A stretch of DNA of 64,000 nt, from the NCBI GenBank assembly GCA_038231215.1, contig JBBRLS010000014.1:1-64000 (forward strand), given 5' to 3'. Position numbers and translations under genes: made by a program. The notes under the pieces are model-generated. The model had not been told where the DNA came from. It did no database searches and saw nothing but the letters and a program-made list of their open reading frames with translations. Shown one piece after another: positions 17,901 to 26,323 of the stretch (position 1 is its first letter; each line of letters starts with the position of its first letter). Source of the stretch: Schlegelella_A sp038231215. GTDB lineage: Bacteria > Pseudomonadota > Gammaproteobacteria > Burkholderiales > Burkholderiaceae_C.

Positions 17901-20900
17901 CTGCTCGACCTGTCGAGCGGCGAGGCCTTGCCGCCGGCGACGCGGACCGCGGCGTCGCGGCCGATGCCGCTGGTCGACCTCGATGTTGTGCCTGCTGCGC
18001 CGCAGCCCGAAGCGCACGAGGCTCCGGTCGCGGCAGGCGGCGGAGCCGCCGACGAGCCGGCGGTCGACGAGCACGTCAAGATCGTCGGGCCGCTGCGCAT
18101 CGGCATTCCACTCTTCAACATCTACCTCAACGAGGCCGACGAGCTGTCGCGCCGCCTTATGACCGAGGTCGCCGAATGGGCGATGGAGCTGCATCGCCCG
18201 CTCGGCGAGACGCCGATCGCGCTGGCCCATTCGCTTGCCGGCAGTTCGGCCACGGTCGGTTTCGCGGACCTCTCGCATCTGGCCCGCGCCCTCGAACACG
18301 CGCTCGCGCGCTCGCAGGTGATCGGCCACGGCACCGAAGAAGAAGCGCGCCTCTTCGTCAACGCCGCCGAGGAGATCCGGCGCCTGTTGCATCAGTTTGC
18401 CGCCGGCTTCCTGAAGGAGCCCGAGCCCGAACTGCTGGCCCGCCTCGCCGAGCACGAGCTGAGCTCGGCCAAGCGGCTCGAGGCGATGACCGCGGCGTCG
18501 GAGCTGGCAGAGGGCGCGGAGAGCGAATCGCCGGCCGACGCGGTCGAGTCGCTGATCAGCCTCGACGACGACGAAGCACCGCCTGAAGCGACGACGCCAG
18601 ACGTGGCGTCGGCCCCTGTCGCGCTGCCCGCGGTGGAAGAGGCGGAGATCGTCGGCGAAGAGGATCACGCCACGCAACCGGCGGCGCTCGATGAAGTCGT
18701 GTGGCCGGCGGTCAGTGCGGACGCGCCGCAGGCCGAAGCGTCGGTCGAGGCCGAAGCCGAGCCTGCAGTCAAACTCGTTCTTCCGGCCGTGCAGGAGCAA
18801 GCGGCGCCGCACGAGGGCACGTCGGGCCCGCCCGAAGCCACGACAGAAGATACCGCCGAGACAGGCCTCTCCGCTTTCGGCGCCCTGGCTCCGTTCGGAG
18901 GGCTCGGCGTCTCCAAGCTCAAGCCGCTCGCCGCTGCGCCCACCGAAGCGGTGCGACCTGTGCATCTGGGGCACGCCTCGACCTTCGGCGATGTCGACGA
19001 CGACATCGACTCCGTCGACGCGGTCGACCTCGAGCTGTTTCCGATCTTCGAGGAAGAAGCCTTGGAGCTTCTGCCCAAGCTCGCGGCCCAGTTGCGCGAC
19101 TGGGCGCGCGAGCCGGCGACAGGTTCGCACGCCAACGCGTGCATGCGCACCCTGCACACCTTGAAGGGCGGCGCCCGTCTTGCGGGCGCGATGCGCCTCG
19201 GCGAAATGGCGCACCGGCTGGAAACGCGGATCGAGCGTCTCACGGCCGGCGACGCCGTCGTCGACGCCGCCGACGTCGAGGTGTTGCAGACGCGATCCGA
19301 CGCCATGGCGCACGCCTTCGACGCGCTGCGCAGCCGCGATGCGCAGGCCTATGCCGACGCAGTGGCGGCGGCGGTTGCGCCGGTCGCACTGGTCGCACCG
19401 GCCGCGCCAGCAGCCGCGCCAGTCGTTCCGGTCGCCGCGCTGTTCGTGGCGCCGCCGCTGGTGATCGAATCGCCCGCGGCGAATGACGTATCTGCAGCCG
19501 CCGCCGCTCCGCCGGCACCGGCCGTCGCGGAAGGCAAGAAGTCGGGCAAGGGCAGCGGAAAGGGCAAGACCCTCGCCGCGCGCGCCGACGAGGCTGCGGC
19601 CGCGCCGCCTGTATCGCTACCTACCGCGGAGCTTCCGGCGATCGACTGGTCGCGCTTCAACGACGCCGCGGCGAGCGCGCCGGTCAAGCCCGCAGAGCGG
19701 GCCCAGGCCACGACGCAGTCGGCGGTGCGCGTGCGGGCGCCGCTGCTCGACCGCCTGGTCAACCAGGCCGGCGAGGTCAGCATCACGCGCTCGCGCATCG
19801 AATCGGGCGTCGGCGCGATCAAGGGATCTCTTTCTGACCTGACCGAGAACCTCGAGCGGCTGCGCGGCCAGCTGCGCGACATCGAGCTGCAGGGCGAGGT
19901 GCAGATGACCTCGCGGCTCGAGGCGGCCAAGGCCGCGTCGCAGGCCTTCGATCCGCTCGAGTTCGACCGCTTCACCCGCTTCCAGGAACTGACGCGGATG
20001 ATGGCCGAGTCGGTCAACGACGTCGCCACCGTGCAGCGCACCTTGCAGCGCTCGCTCGAATCGACCGAAGACGAGCTGGTCGCGCAGGCGCGCCTCACGC
20101 GCGACCTGCAGGACGACCTGCTGCGCACGCGCATGGTCGAGTTCGAAGGGCTCTCCGACCGCCTCTATCGCGTCGTCCGCCTGACCGCCAAGGAGACCGC
20201 CAAGCAGGTCCGGCTCGACATCGTCGGCGGCTCGATTGAAGTCGACCGCGGCGTCCTCGACCGCATGACCGGCGCCTTCGAGCACCTGCTGCGCAACTGC
20301 GTGACGCATGGCATCGAGACGCCCGACGTGCGCACCGCGGCCGGCAAGGATCCGACCGGCACCATCGTCGTCGCGCTCTCGCAGGAAGGCAACGAAGTCG
20401 GCGTCGAGTTCCGCGACGACGGCGCCGGCCTCGACTTGGCGCGCATTCGCGCCAAGGGCGCGGCGATGAAGCTGCTCGACCCGAAGGTCGAGCACGACGC
20501 CGCGGCGCTCGCCAACCTCATCTTCACGGCCGGCTTCACGACCGCAGAGAAGGTGACCGAGCTGGCTGGCCGCGGCGTCGGCATGGATGTCGTGCGCTCC
20601 GAGGTGATCGCCATGGGCGGCCGCATCGAGACGGCGACGGCCGCCGGCCAGGGCACCTCGTTCAAGCTCATCCTGCCGCTGACGACGGCGGTGACGCAGG
20701 TCGTCATGCTGCGCTGCGGCGAGAACATCGTTGCCGTGCCGTCGACGTTGGTCGAGATCGTGCGCCGCGCCAAGCCGGAAGAGATCGCCTCGTCCTACGC
20801 GAGCAGCAGCTACGAGTTCGGCGGCGCGACCTTGCCCTTCTTCTGGCTCGGCGCCTTGCTGCAGATGGGTGGGCAACCGGCCGAGGCGCAGTCGCGCATG

Positions 20901-21569
20901 CGCACTGTCGTCGTCGTGCGTAGCGCGCAGCAGCGCATCGCGGTGCACGTCGACGAAGTGCTGGGCAACCAGGAAGTCGTGGTCAAGAACCTCGGCCCGC
21001 AGCTCTCTCGCCTGCCCGGCCTGGCCGGCATGACGCTGCTCGCCTCGGGTGTCGTCGCCCTGATCTACAACCCGGTCGCCCTGGCCACGCTCTACGGCGA
21101 CGAAGCCCGTGCGGCGACGCAGGCGGCGCTGAAGCGCAGCGATGCATCGGGGCCGATGGCGCCGGCCGCGGCAGCGTCGGGGCCGCCGGTGGCGCCGCTC
21201 ATCCTCGTCGTCGACGACTCGCTCACGGTGCGCCGCGTCACGCAGCGATTGCTCGTGCGCGAGGGCTATCGCGTGACGCTCGCCAAGGACGGACTCGACG
21301 CGCTCGAGCGGCTCGCCGAGGAAGTGCCGCAGGTCGTGCTGTCGGACATCGAGATGCCGCGCATGGACGGCTTCGACCTCGTGCGCAACCTGCGCGCCGA
21401 TGCGCGCTGGCGCAATCTCCCGGTGATCATGATCACCTCGCGCATCGCCCAGAAGCACCGCGACCATGCCGCCGAACTCGGCGTCGATCACTACCTCGGC
21501 AAGCCTTACTCGGAAGAGGACCTGATGGCCCTGATTGCCCGCTACACGGCGGCGCGGGTCGAGGCCTGA
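14973..21569 (+). CDS. chpA: Hybrid chemotaxis kinase ChpA/PilL
   Basis: This 2198-residue CheA-type kinase controls the type IV pilus. The order is: a long helical N-terminal region (to about 600), Hpt domains with His762 (FHTLKGSSRMVG) and His1395 (LHTLKGGARLAG), a degenerate Hpt-like site at His1086 (AHSLAGSSATVG), and Ala/Pro-rich linkers. Then come a dimerisation region (from about 1590), the HATPase core (N-box LLRNCVTHGIE near Asn1775, FRDDGAGLDL), a CheW-like domain (about 1905-2050), and a C-terminal receiver with phospho-acceptor Asp2125 (LSDIEMPRMDGF). Pseudomonas ChpA has more phosphotransfer sites. It is the last gene of the pil cluster and converges with phrB 10 bases downstream. 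Confidence 0.95.
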   Translation: MDSTLDESAAANPVPPTGDDLSAIAWVQEELRRSLEAAHKALRRFLKDLEAVTGSDLDHVDPGVLRTARSQIHQGVGALELVGLPAPAIVLRASESAVQRSIARPQSLTPELVADIERSSFALLDFLSRVLGGKTVSPLSLFPQYRAVQEAVEAERVHPADLWSMDWRWREIESDPAVVPRKAEADIRGQLEGHLLHLMRGTQALTAAAKMSELSAGLAAGSAHPQVKSFWNLAAAMFEAQHHGLLGFDVFTKRVASRLLAQFRILQRGDSDVSERLARDLLFFCAQAAPGSPGLRLPRLAAARAAYGLPEQTPTDYSLSVLGRFDPAIITHAKKRVVAAKEAWSATAGGEMHRISGLAEQFALVGDSLRKLFPYGESFAAELQTAVAQTQAANAAPPAPLAMEVATSLLYIEAALEDGDFDDPDHADRVRRLGERLAAVRQNAPPEPLETWMEELYRRVSDRQTMGSVVQELRASLSVAEKAIDDFFRNPANPGVLIDVPAQFASMRGVLSVLGMDQASQALLRMRDEVHGLASTEVDPARVAQAGVFDRLAGNLSALGFMIDMLSVQPQLAKSLFVFNAEAGTLAPVMGRADPAKANKPGPTPVEPRLIEQAQMLAFSSVRDDVSLQEVTLELERLSHEAQAADQPALAAAVLKAQEAIVNAADDPVKVTTARGELSEALVDFVATATEPAGFEPVSELMPLAPMKPIALIGDLEHDDEMREVFLEEAREVIEGARAASAELAHAPGDLGLLTTVRRAFHTLKGSSRMVGLKAFGEAAWAGEQVFNAQLAEQRDAEPPLVEFASWVLGQLSSWVEDIAAHRDDGRSEGEIKVAADRVARRLQAGEASSDIALPIGLPDDLPSADDLDFSSPPRSEAKFMEPGSEVAFELDLSGLERLDDAPAASIDLPTIDLSATAMFDRFDDAMQTTLTNAQFDEVPSGMIDLDLGSPSEATPHIELLAPSRDDGRGDAGHDLLLDLSSGEALPPATRTAASRPMPLVDLDVVPAAPQPEAHEAPVAAGGGAADEPAVDEHVKIVGPLRIGIPLFNIYLNEADELSRRLMTEVAEWAMELHRPLGETPIALAHSLAGSSATVGFADLSHLARALEHALARSQVIGHGTEEEARLFVNAAEEIRRLLHQFAAGFLKEPEPELLARLAEHELSSAKRLEAMTAASELAEGAESESPADAVESLISLDDDEAPPEATTPDVASAPVALPAVEEAEIVGEEDHATQPAALDEVVWPAVSADAPQAEASVEAEAEPAVKLVLPAVQEQAAPHEGTSGPPEATTEDTAETGLSAFGALAPFGGLGVSKLKPLAAAPTEAVRPVHLGHASTFGDVDDDIDSVDAVDLELFPIFEEEALELLPKLAAQLRDWAREPATGSHANACMRTLHTLKGGARLAGAMRLGEMAHRLETRIERLTAGDAVVDAADVEVLQTRSDAMAHAFDALRSRDAQAYADAVAAAVAPVALVAPAAPAAAPVVPVAALFVAPPLVIESPAANDVSAAAAAPPAPAVAEGKKSGKGSGKGKTLAARADEAAAAPPVSLPTAELPAIDWSRFNDAAASAPVKPAERAQATTQSAVRVRAPLLDRLVNQAGEVSITRSRIESGVGAIKGSLSDLTENLERLRGQLRDIELQGEVQMTSRLEAAKAASQAFDPLEFDRFTRFQELTRMMAESVNDVATVQRTLQRSLESTEDELVAQARLTRDLQDDLLRTRMVEFEGLSDRLYRVVRLTAKETAKQVRLDIVGGSIEVDRGVLDRMTGAFEHLLRNCVTHGIETPDVRTAAGKDPTGTIVVALSQEGNEVGVEFRDDGAGLDLARIRAKGAAMKLLDPKVEHDAAALANLIFTAGFTTAEKVTELAGRGVGMDVVRSEVIAMGGRIETATAAGQGTSFKLILPLTTAVTQVVMLRCGENIVAVPSTLVEIVRRAKPEEIASSYASSSYEFGGATLPFFWLGALLQMGGQPAEAQSRMRTVVVVRSAQQRIAVHVDEVLGNQEVVVKNLGPQLSRLPGLAGMTLLASGVVALIYNPVALATLYGDEARAATQAALKRSDASGPMAPAAAASGPPVAPLILVVDDSLTVRRVTQRLLVREGYRVTLAKDGLDALERLAEEVPQVVLSDIEMPRMDGFDLVRNLRADARWRNLPVIMITSRIAQKHRDHAAELGVDHYLGKPYSEEDLMALIARYTAARVEA

Positions 21570-21579
21570 CGAGCAGCGC

Positions 21580-23061
21580 CTACTTCGGCTTCGGCGGCGC
21601 GCGCACGACGGCGTAGCGCGCCAGCGTCTTCTCACGCGCTTCGGCGTGGTCGACGATGGGCTGTGGATAGTCGCGGCCGAGCGCGATGCCGGCCGCCTGC
21701 AGGTCGATCGGCCCGGCTTCCCAGGGCGCGTGGATCAGGTCGTCGCCGAGCCGCGCCAACTGCGGCAGATAGCGGCGGATGAAGCGGCCCTCGGGGTCGA
21801 ACTTGCGGCTCTGCGTGAGCGGGTTGAAGATGCGAAACCAGGGCTGCGCGTCGCAACCGGTCGAAGCCGCCCACTGCCACCCGCCGTTGTTCGAGGCCAG
21901 CTCGTAGTCGATCAGGTGCTCCGCGAAGTACGCCTCGCCGCGCCGCCAGTCGATGCCGAGATCCTTGACGAGAAAGCTCGCCGTCACCATGCGCAGGCGG
22001 TTGTGCATGTAGCCGCTCTGGTTGATCTGCGCCATCGCCGCGTCGATCAGCGGATAGCCGGTGCGACCCTCGCACCAGGCGGCGAATGCCGCGTCGGCGT
22101 GCTTGCCGTGCTCGAAGCGGATGCGGTCGTATTCCGGCTTGAAGCTGTGCCCGACGACGTTCGGATGGTGATGCAGGATCTGCTGGTAGAAGTCGCGCCA
22201 GATCAGCTCCGAGAGCCAGACCTGGGCGCCGCGGCTCGCCGGTCGAGCCAGCGCGGCGCGGGCCAGCGCGCGGATCGACAGGGTACCGAAGCGAAGATGC
22301 ACGCTGAGGTAGCTCGGCCCCTTCACCGCGGGGTAGTCGCGCGCCGTGTCGTAGTCGTCGATGCGGGCCAGAAAGTCGTCGAGCAAGGCTCGGCCGGCGG
22401 CGCCGCCGCCGTGCACCTTGAGCGCGTCGAGGTTGGTCGGCAGAAAGCCGAGGGCGGCCAGCGTTGGCACGCCGGGCGAGGTGCCGACGGGCGTTGGCGC
22501 CAGAGCGGACGCGTGGCGTTCGACCGGATAGGCCTTCAGGTAGAAGTCGTCGAGCTTGCTCAGCCATGCCGTCTTGTACGGCGTGAACACGCTGTAGGGC
22601 TTGCCACTGCCGGTAAGGATCTCGCCATGCTCGAAGACGACGTGGTCCTTCGAAGTGTGCAGGGCGACGCCGCGGTCGGCGAGGGCGCCGCGCACCCTGG
22701 CGTCTCGCGCCAGCGCGTAGGGATCGTCGTCGTGGTTGGCGTAGACCGCCTGCACGTGCAAGGCCTCGGCGAGCGCCACGATCGCGTCGGCGCCCTGGCC
22801 GTGTCCAACCAGCAGGCGAACACCATGGCTGCCGTGCTGCCGGCCGAGCGCCGCCAGCTCGGTGTCGAGCGCCTCTACGCTCTGGTGGATGAACTCGACG
22901 CGTCGGTCGGCAGCAGGCAGGGCATCGAGGATGGCTCGGTCGAACACGAAGGCGCACCACACCTGGCGGGCAGCGCGCAGCGCGTGGTGCAGCGCGGCGT
23001 GGTCGTCGGCGCGCAGGTCGCGGCGGAACCAGACGAGGGCCGTGTCGAGAGGCTTTTCCAT
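21580..23061 (-). CDS. phrB: Deoxyribodipyrimidine photolyase (class I CPD)
   Basis: The product is 493 residues. It uses FAD and an antenna pigment to split cyclobutane pyrimidine dimers with light. N-terminal alpha/beta domain: LVWFRRDLRADDHAAL. FAD-binding C-terminal domain: LSELIWRDFYQQIL, GRTGYPLIDAAMAQI, SGYMHNRLRMVTASFLVKDL, and NNGGWQWAASTGCDAQPWFR with the conserved tryptophans of the electron path. The C-terminus (IFNPLTQSRKFDPEGRFIRR) is complete. It could in principle be a cryptochrome, but all photolyase positions I can recall are retained. It stands alone and is convergent with chpA. Confidence 0.95.
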   Translation of the reverse strand: MEKPLDTALVWFRRDLRADDHAALHHALRAARQVWCAFVFDRAILDALPAADRRVEFIHQSVEALDTELAALGRQHGSHGVRLLVGHGQGADAIVALAEALHVQAVYANHDDDPYALARDARVRGALADRGVALHTSKDHVVFEHGEILTGSGKPYSVFTPYKTAWLSKLDDFYLKAYPVERHASALAPTPVGTSPGVPTLAALGFLPTNLDALKVHGGGAAGRALLDDFLARIDDYDTARDYPAVKGPSYLSVHLRFGTLSIRALARAALARPASRGAQVWLSELIWRDFYQQILHHHPNVVGHSFKPEYDRIRFEHGKHADAAFAAWCEGRTGYPLIDAAMAQINQSGYMHNRLRMVTASFLVKDLGIDWRRGEAYFAEHLIDYELASNNGGWQWAASTGCDAQPWFRIFNPLTQSRKFDPEGRFIRRYLPQLARLGDDLIHAPWEAGPIDLQAAGIALGRDYPQPIVDHAEAREKTLARYAVVRAPPKPK

Positions 23062-23097
23062 GCGCCCATCATCGGCGCACTGGCGCCCGGCCGCCGG

Positions 23098-24660
23098 TCA
23101 CTCGCCGGACCCGGCGTCGACCGCGCAGGTTTCGGGCGGAACGATCGCCCAGTAGATGCGGCTATTTCCGAGCGGTGCGACGCCACCGACGTCAATCGAG
23201 CCGACGCGGGTGGCGCCCGCGAGCGGCAGCCGCGAGGCGCTCGTCGAGATGTATGTGGCGCCCATCCTGAGGAGCTGGTCGGGGGTGATCCACGGCGATT
23301 TGGTGAAGTCGCCGTCTTCGAGCACGCGGGCGCGTCCGTCGCCGTAGACGGAAACCATGCCGGCCTCGAAGCTCGGTCCCACCACGATCGAGAGCGGGCA
23401 GAGCGAGCTGTCCTTCCAGTCGCGTCGCACGGCATCGGCGAGCGCTTGCGCCGGGTAGCGCGAATCGATCCTCGCGCTGCCGCCCGAGTTCGCGGCAGGC
23501 AGCACGGTGACGGCGAGAAAGACGGCGTGCAGCAGCAGCGCCAGGCCGATCCAGGCCGGCCCGGCGACGACGGCGTGCCGGCGAACGCGCCAAGCGAGCC
23601 AGAGCGCGCCGAACTGCAGCGCCTGGTAGCCCCAGTGATTCTGCAACGCGATGCCCAGCAGCGGTCCGGTCGCGACTGTCGCCAGCAGCGGGAACACGAG
23701 CAGTCCCGTCAGCCAGGCGCGGCGGGTTTGCGCAGCGGCAGCCTCGCCGGCGCGACGCTCCGGGTCCGCGGCCGGCCCAGGGAGAAGCGCCAACAGGCCG
23801 GCGAAAAGCAGCGCCGGAAATACGAGCCGGATCTGCTGCGCGAGAAAGCTGACGACGTTCCATGCGCGGCCCGGCCCGTCGAGCGTTTGCCCGTGCTGCA
23901 TCGCATAGTCGAGCGTGCCGAAGCGATGCTCGACCATCCAGGCGAAGTGCGGGGCGAAGAGGGCCGCAGCGACGAGGACCGCGCAAGCCAGCCCGCGGCG
24001 CACCCGGAGATCGGCCAGGCGCCCGTCGAGCGCGAGCGCGAGCACGATGCCGGCCAGCGGCAACACGGCCTGGTACTTGGCCAGCATCGCGGCGCCGGCG
24101 GCCAGGCCGGTCGCCAGCCACCATCCGCGGGCCCGACGCTCGGAAGCGAGTGCGCGCAAGACGCACCACGCCGTGGCCGACACGGCGACCATCAGCACGG
24201 TGTTGTGGTTGAACAGATTGGCGCGGGCCGAGAACGGCTGTTGCAGGCCCCACAGCAGCAGCGCCAGCCCCGCGACGCCGGGGCCGAGCAGCCGGCGCGC
24301 GATCGCGAAGGTGAAGCCGGCGTTGCCGATGGCGCACGCCGCAGCGAGCACGGAGGGCCAGGCCGGCGACGGCCCGAACACACCGATCGCCGCGGCGAGC
24401 AGCCAGGTGGGCAGCGGCGGATGCTTGTGGTAGCCCCACTCGACGCTATGGGCCCAGGTGAACTGCTCGAAGTGGTCGCCCCATTGCGCGCTGTCGAACG
24501 CCATGCCCGTTGCGACCCAGCCCGCGACCAGCGTCATCGCCAGCCAGGGGATGCTGCGCAAGACCCACGCCTCGTCGGCGGCGGCTCTGCCGATGGCCGA
24601 CCCTTGCAGACGACGGTCGAAGACAGGGGTCGTAGCGAAACGGATCGGGGAGGTGCTCAC
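23098..24660 (-). CDS. GT39-family (ArnT/PMT-like) membrane glycosyltransferase
   Basis: The product is 520 residues from a GTG start. It is a polytopic membrane protein with about ten hydrophobic helices and a small periplasmic C-terminal domain. The N-terminal loop after the first helix has the acidic and aromatic pattern of GT-C enzymes (DSAQWGDHFEQFTWAHSVEW, then GYHKHPPLPTWLLAAA, where GYHKHPPL resembles the PMT_2 site). Such enzymes transfer a sugar from polyprenyl phosphate to a lipid or protein outside the membrane. Donor and acceptor cannot be told from sequence. No lipid A modification or glycan genes are adjacent. Confidence 0.8.
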   Translation of the reverse strand: MSTSPIRFATTPVFDRRLQGSAIGRAAADEAWVLRSIPWLAMTLVAGWVATGMAFDSAQWGDHFEQFTWAHSVEWGYHKHPPLPTWLLAAAIGVFGPSPAWPSVLAAACAIGNAGFTFAIARRLLGPGVAGLALLLWGLQQPFSARANLFNHNTVLMVAVSATAWCVLRALASERRARGWWLATGLAAGAAMLAKYQAVLPLAGIVLALALDGRLADLRVRRGLACAVLVAAALFAPHFAWMVEHRFGTLDYAMQHGQTLDGPGRAWNVVSFLAQQIRLVFPALLFAGLLALLPGPAADPERRAGEAAAAQTRRAWLTGLLVFPLLATVATGPLLGIALQNHWGYQALQFGALWLAWRVRRHAVVAGPAWIGLALLLHAVFLAVTVLPAANSGGSARIDSRYPAQALADAVRRDWKDSSLCPLSIVVGPSFEAGMVSVYGDGRARVLEDGDFTKSPWITPDQLLRMGATYISTSASRLPLAGATRVGSIDVGGVAPLGNSRIYWAIVPPETCAVDAGSGE

Positions 24661-24815
24661 GCCAGCACTCGCGGGAAAGGGACTGTGGGGGGTCAGGGCG
24701 TGCGCCGAGCGAGCCGGATGACCATTGTTTCTGATTGTAAAGACAGGTCGCTCGTCGCCTGTTCGCGTTGACCCGAATTCCGATGAGCGGCTCGGCCCGG
24801 AGCGGACGGAATAAA

Positions 24816-25412
24816 ATGCTGGCCATGCCGGGCTCTCCGATCAACCTCACGAACCAGTTCCTGATCGCCATGCCGGGCATGGGCGACGGCCCCTTCGCGG
24901 GCACAGTCGTCTACCTGTGCGAGCACACCGAGAAGGGCGCGCTCGGCCTGGTCATCAACAAGCCGATCGACATCACCCTGAAGAACCTGTTCGAGAAGGT
25001 CGAACTCTCGCTCGACCGCGCGGACCTGGCCGAATCGCCCGTCTATTTCGGCGGCCCGGTGCAGACCGAGCGGGGCTTCGTGCTCCACGAGCCGCTGGTC
25101 GACGAAGCTGGCGCCGACAGTGGCTACAACTCGTCGCTGAAGATCGAGGGCGGCCTCGAGATGACGACGAGCAAGGACGTGCTGGAAGCGCTCTCGAGCG
25201 GTGCCGGACCGAAGCGGGTGCTGGTCACGCTCGGCTACAGCGGCTGGGCGGCCGGCCAGCTCGAAGACGAGATGAGCAACAACGGCTGGATCAACGTCGA
25301 GGCCGAGCCGGGCATCATTTTCGACACGCCGGTGGGCGAGCGCTACGACAAGGCGCTGTCGCTGCTGGGCATCGACGTCGGCATGCTGAGCTCGGCGGCG
25401 GGGCACGCGTGA
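24816..25412 (+). CDS. YqgE/AlgH family protein
   Basis: The product is 198 residues, or 195 from the internal ATG at 24825. The family start INLTNQFLIAMPGMGDGPFAGTVVYLCEH is clear, followed by GALGLVINKP, FGGPVQTERGFVLH and LVTLGYSGWAAGQLE. The molecular function is unknown; the family is linked to alginate control (AlgH) in Pseudomonas. It begins an operon in which every following junction is close or overlapping. TAAAAT at 24812-24817 lies exactly 7 bases before the second ATG, so the shorter, leaderless start is possible. Confidence 0.92.
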   Translation: MLAMPGSPINLTNQFLIAMPGMGDGPFAGTVVYLCEHTEKGALGLVINKPIDITLKNLFEKVELSLDRADLAESPVYFGGPVQTERGFVLHEPLVDEAGADSGYNSSLKIEGGLEMTTSKDVLEALSSGAGPKRVLVTLGYSGWAAGQLEDEMSNNGWINVEAEPGIIFDTPVGERYDKALSLLGIDVGMLSSAAGHA

Positions 25413-25819
25413 GGCGTTCTCTGGCGCCTTCTACCGCAATCCTCTCCTTTCTTGCTTTCGATTTCGGCACGAAACGCGTCGGCGTCGCCAGCGGCAATTC
25501 GCTGACGCGAAGCGCCGCGCCGCTCGGCACGATCGCCACGCAGGGCGAGGCGCGCTTCGAAGCGATCGGCCGGCTCGTCGCCGAGTGGAAGCCGGCGGCA
25601 CTGGTCGTCGGTGTGCCCTTCCATCCCGACGGCGCCAGCCACCTGAACACCGAGCGGGCGCGCCGCTTCGGCCGCCAGTTGCGGTCGCGTTTCGGCCTGC
25701 CCGTGCACGAGGTCGACGAGCGCTACACGACGACCGAAGCCCGCGCCGGCGGCGCGGGAGATCTCGACGCCGCTGCTGCGGCCATCATCCTCGAGCAGTT
25801 CCTGGCGGACGCGAAATGA
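25409..25819 (+). CDS. ruvX: Holliday junction resolvase-like protein RuvX (YqgF)
   Basis: The product is 136 residues with an RNase H-like fold. The first catalytic Asp is in FLAFDFGTKRVGVA. VVGVPFHPDG, VDERYTTTEA and the final acidic residue in AGDLDAAAAAIILEQFL complete the family pattern. YqgF proteins take part in pre-16S rRNA 5' processing and are also described as Holliday junction nucleases. The GTG start overlaps the yqgE stop (GTGA) and its stop overlaps the pyrR start (ATGA), so translation is coupled on both sides. Confidence 0.93.
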   Translation: MRRSLAPSTAILSFLAFDFGTKRVGVASGNSLTRSAAPLGTIATQGEARFEAIGRLVAEWKPAALVVGVPFHPDGASHLNTERARRFGRQLRSRFGLPVHEVDERYTTTEARAGGAGDLDAAAAAIILEQFLADAK

Positions 25820-26310
25820 GCGCCATCGACCTCGACGCCGAATCGCTCTACGCGGACCTTCTTACTGGCGTGCGAGGCCTGCTCGCGCCCGACGGCGTGC
25901 TCGTCGGCATCTGGTCCGGCGGCGCATGGCTGGCCGAGCGCCTGCAGCGCGACTGCGGCCTTGCAGGCGAGCCGGGCGTCATCTCGAGCGCCTTGCACCG
26001 CGACGATTTCTCGCGGCGTGGCCTGACCGCAGGCGCCGATCACACCAGGCTGCCGTTCGAGGTCGAAGGGCGCCGCATCGTCCTCGTCGACGACGTGCTC
26101 TACACCGGGCGGACGATCCGCGCCGCCATCAACGAGCTCTACGACTTCGGCCGGCCGGCCAGCGTGGCGCTGGCCGTGCTGGTGGACCGCGGCGGTCGCG
26201 AGATGCCCATCGAGGCGGCCTGTGCGGTCGCGAAGATCGCGCTGCCGGCTTCGCAGCGGCTCTCGCTGGCGCGTGACGAGCTTGGCCGCTTCAGCTTCGA
26301 GATCCGATAG
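25816..26310 (+). CDS. pyrR: PyrR bifunctional regulator/uracil phosphoribosyltransferase
   Basis: The product is 164 residues. The PRPP-binding motif is VLVDDVLYTGRTIRAA, preceded by the ISSALHRDDFSRRG segment where PyrR binds nucleotide or RNA, and followed by LAVLVDRGGREMPIEA. In Gram-positives PyrR attenuates pyr operons; in betaproteobacteria it is usually thought to act as a UPRTase. No attenuator hairpin is visible before the gene. It is co-transcribed with ruvX and pyrB; the gap to the pyrB start is 13 bases. Confidence 0.94.
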   Translation: MSAIDLDAESLYADLLTGVRGLLAPDGVLVGIWSGGAWLAERLQRDCGLAGEPGVISSALHRDDFSRRGLTAGADHTRLPFEVEGRRIVLVDDVLYTGRTIRAAINELYDFGRPASVALAVLVDRGGREMPIEAACAVAKIALPASQRLSLARDELGRFSFEIR

Positions 26311-26323
26311 GCGCGCGCTGACC

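Noticed and set aside
16317..19313. A 998-codon minus-strand open frame opposite chpA
   Set aside because: Shadow frame: arginine/histidine-rich, no domain pattern, and chpA covers the whole stretch with clear domains.
25760..25815. A PyrR-type attenuator before pyrR
   Set aside because: There is no leader: pyrR overlaps ruvX, and no anti-terminator/terminator pair is visible.
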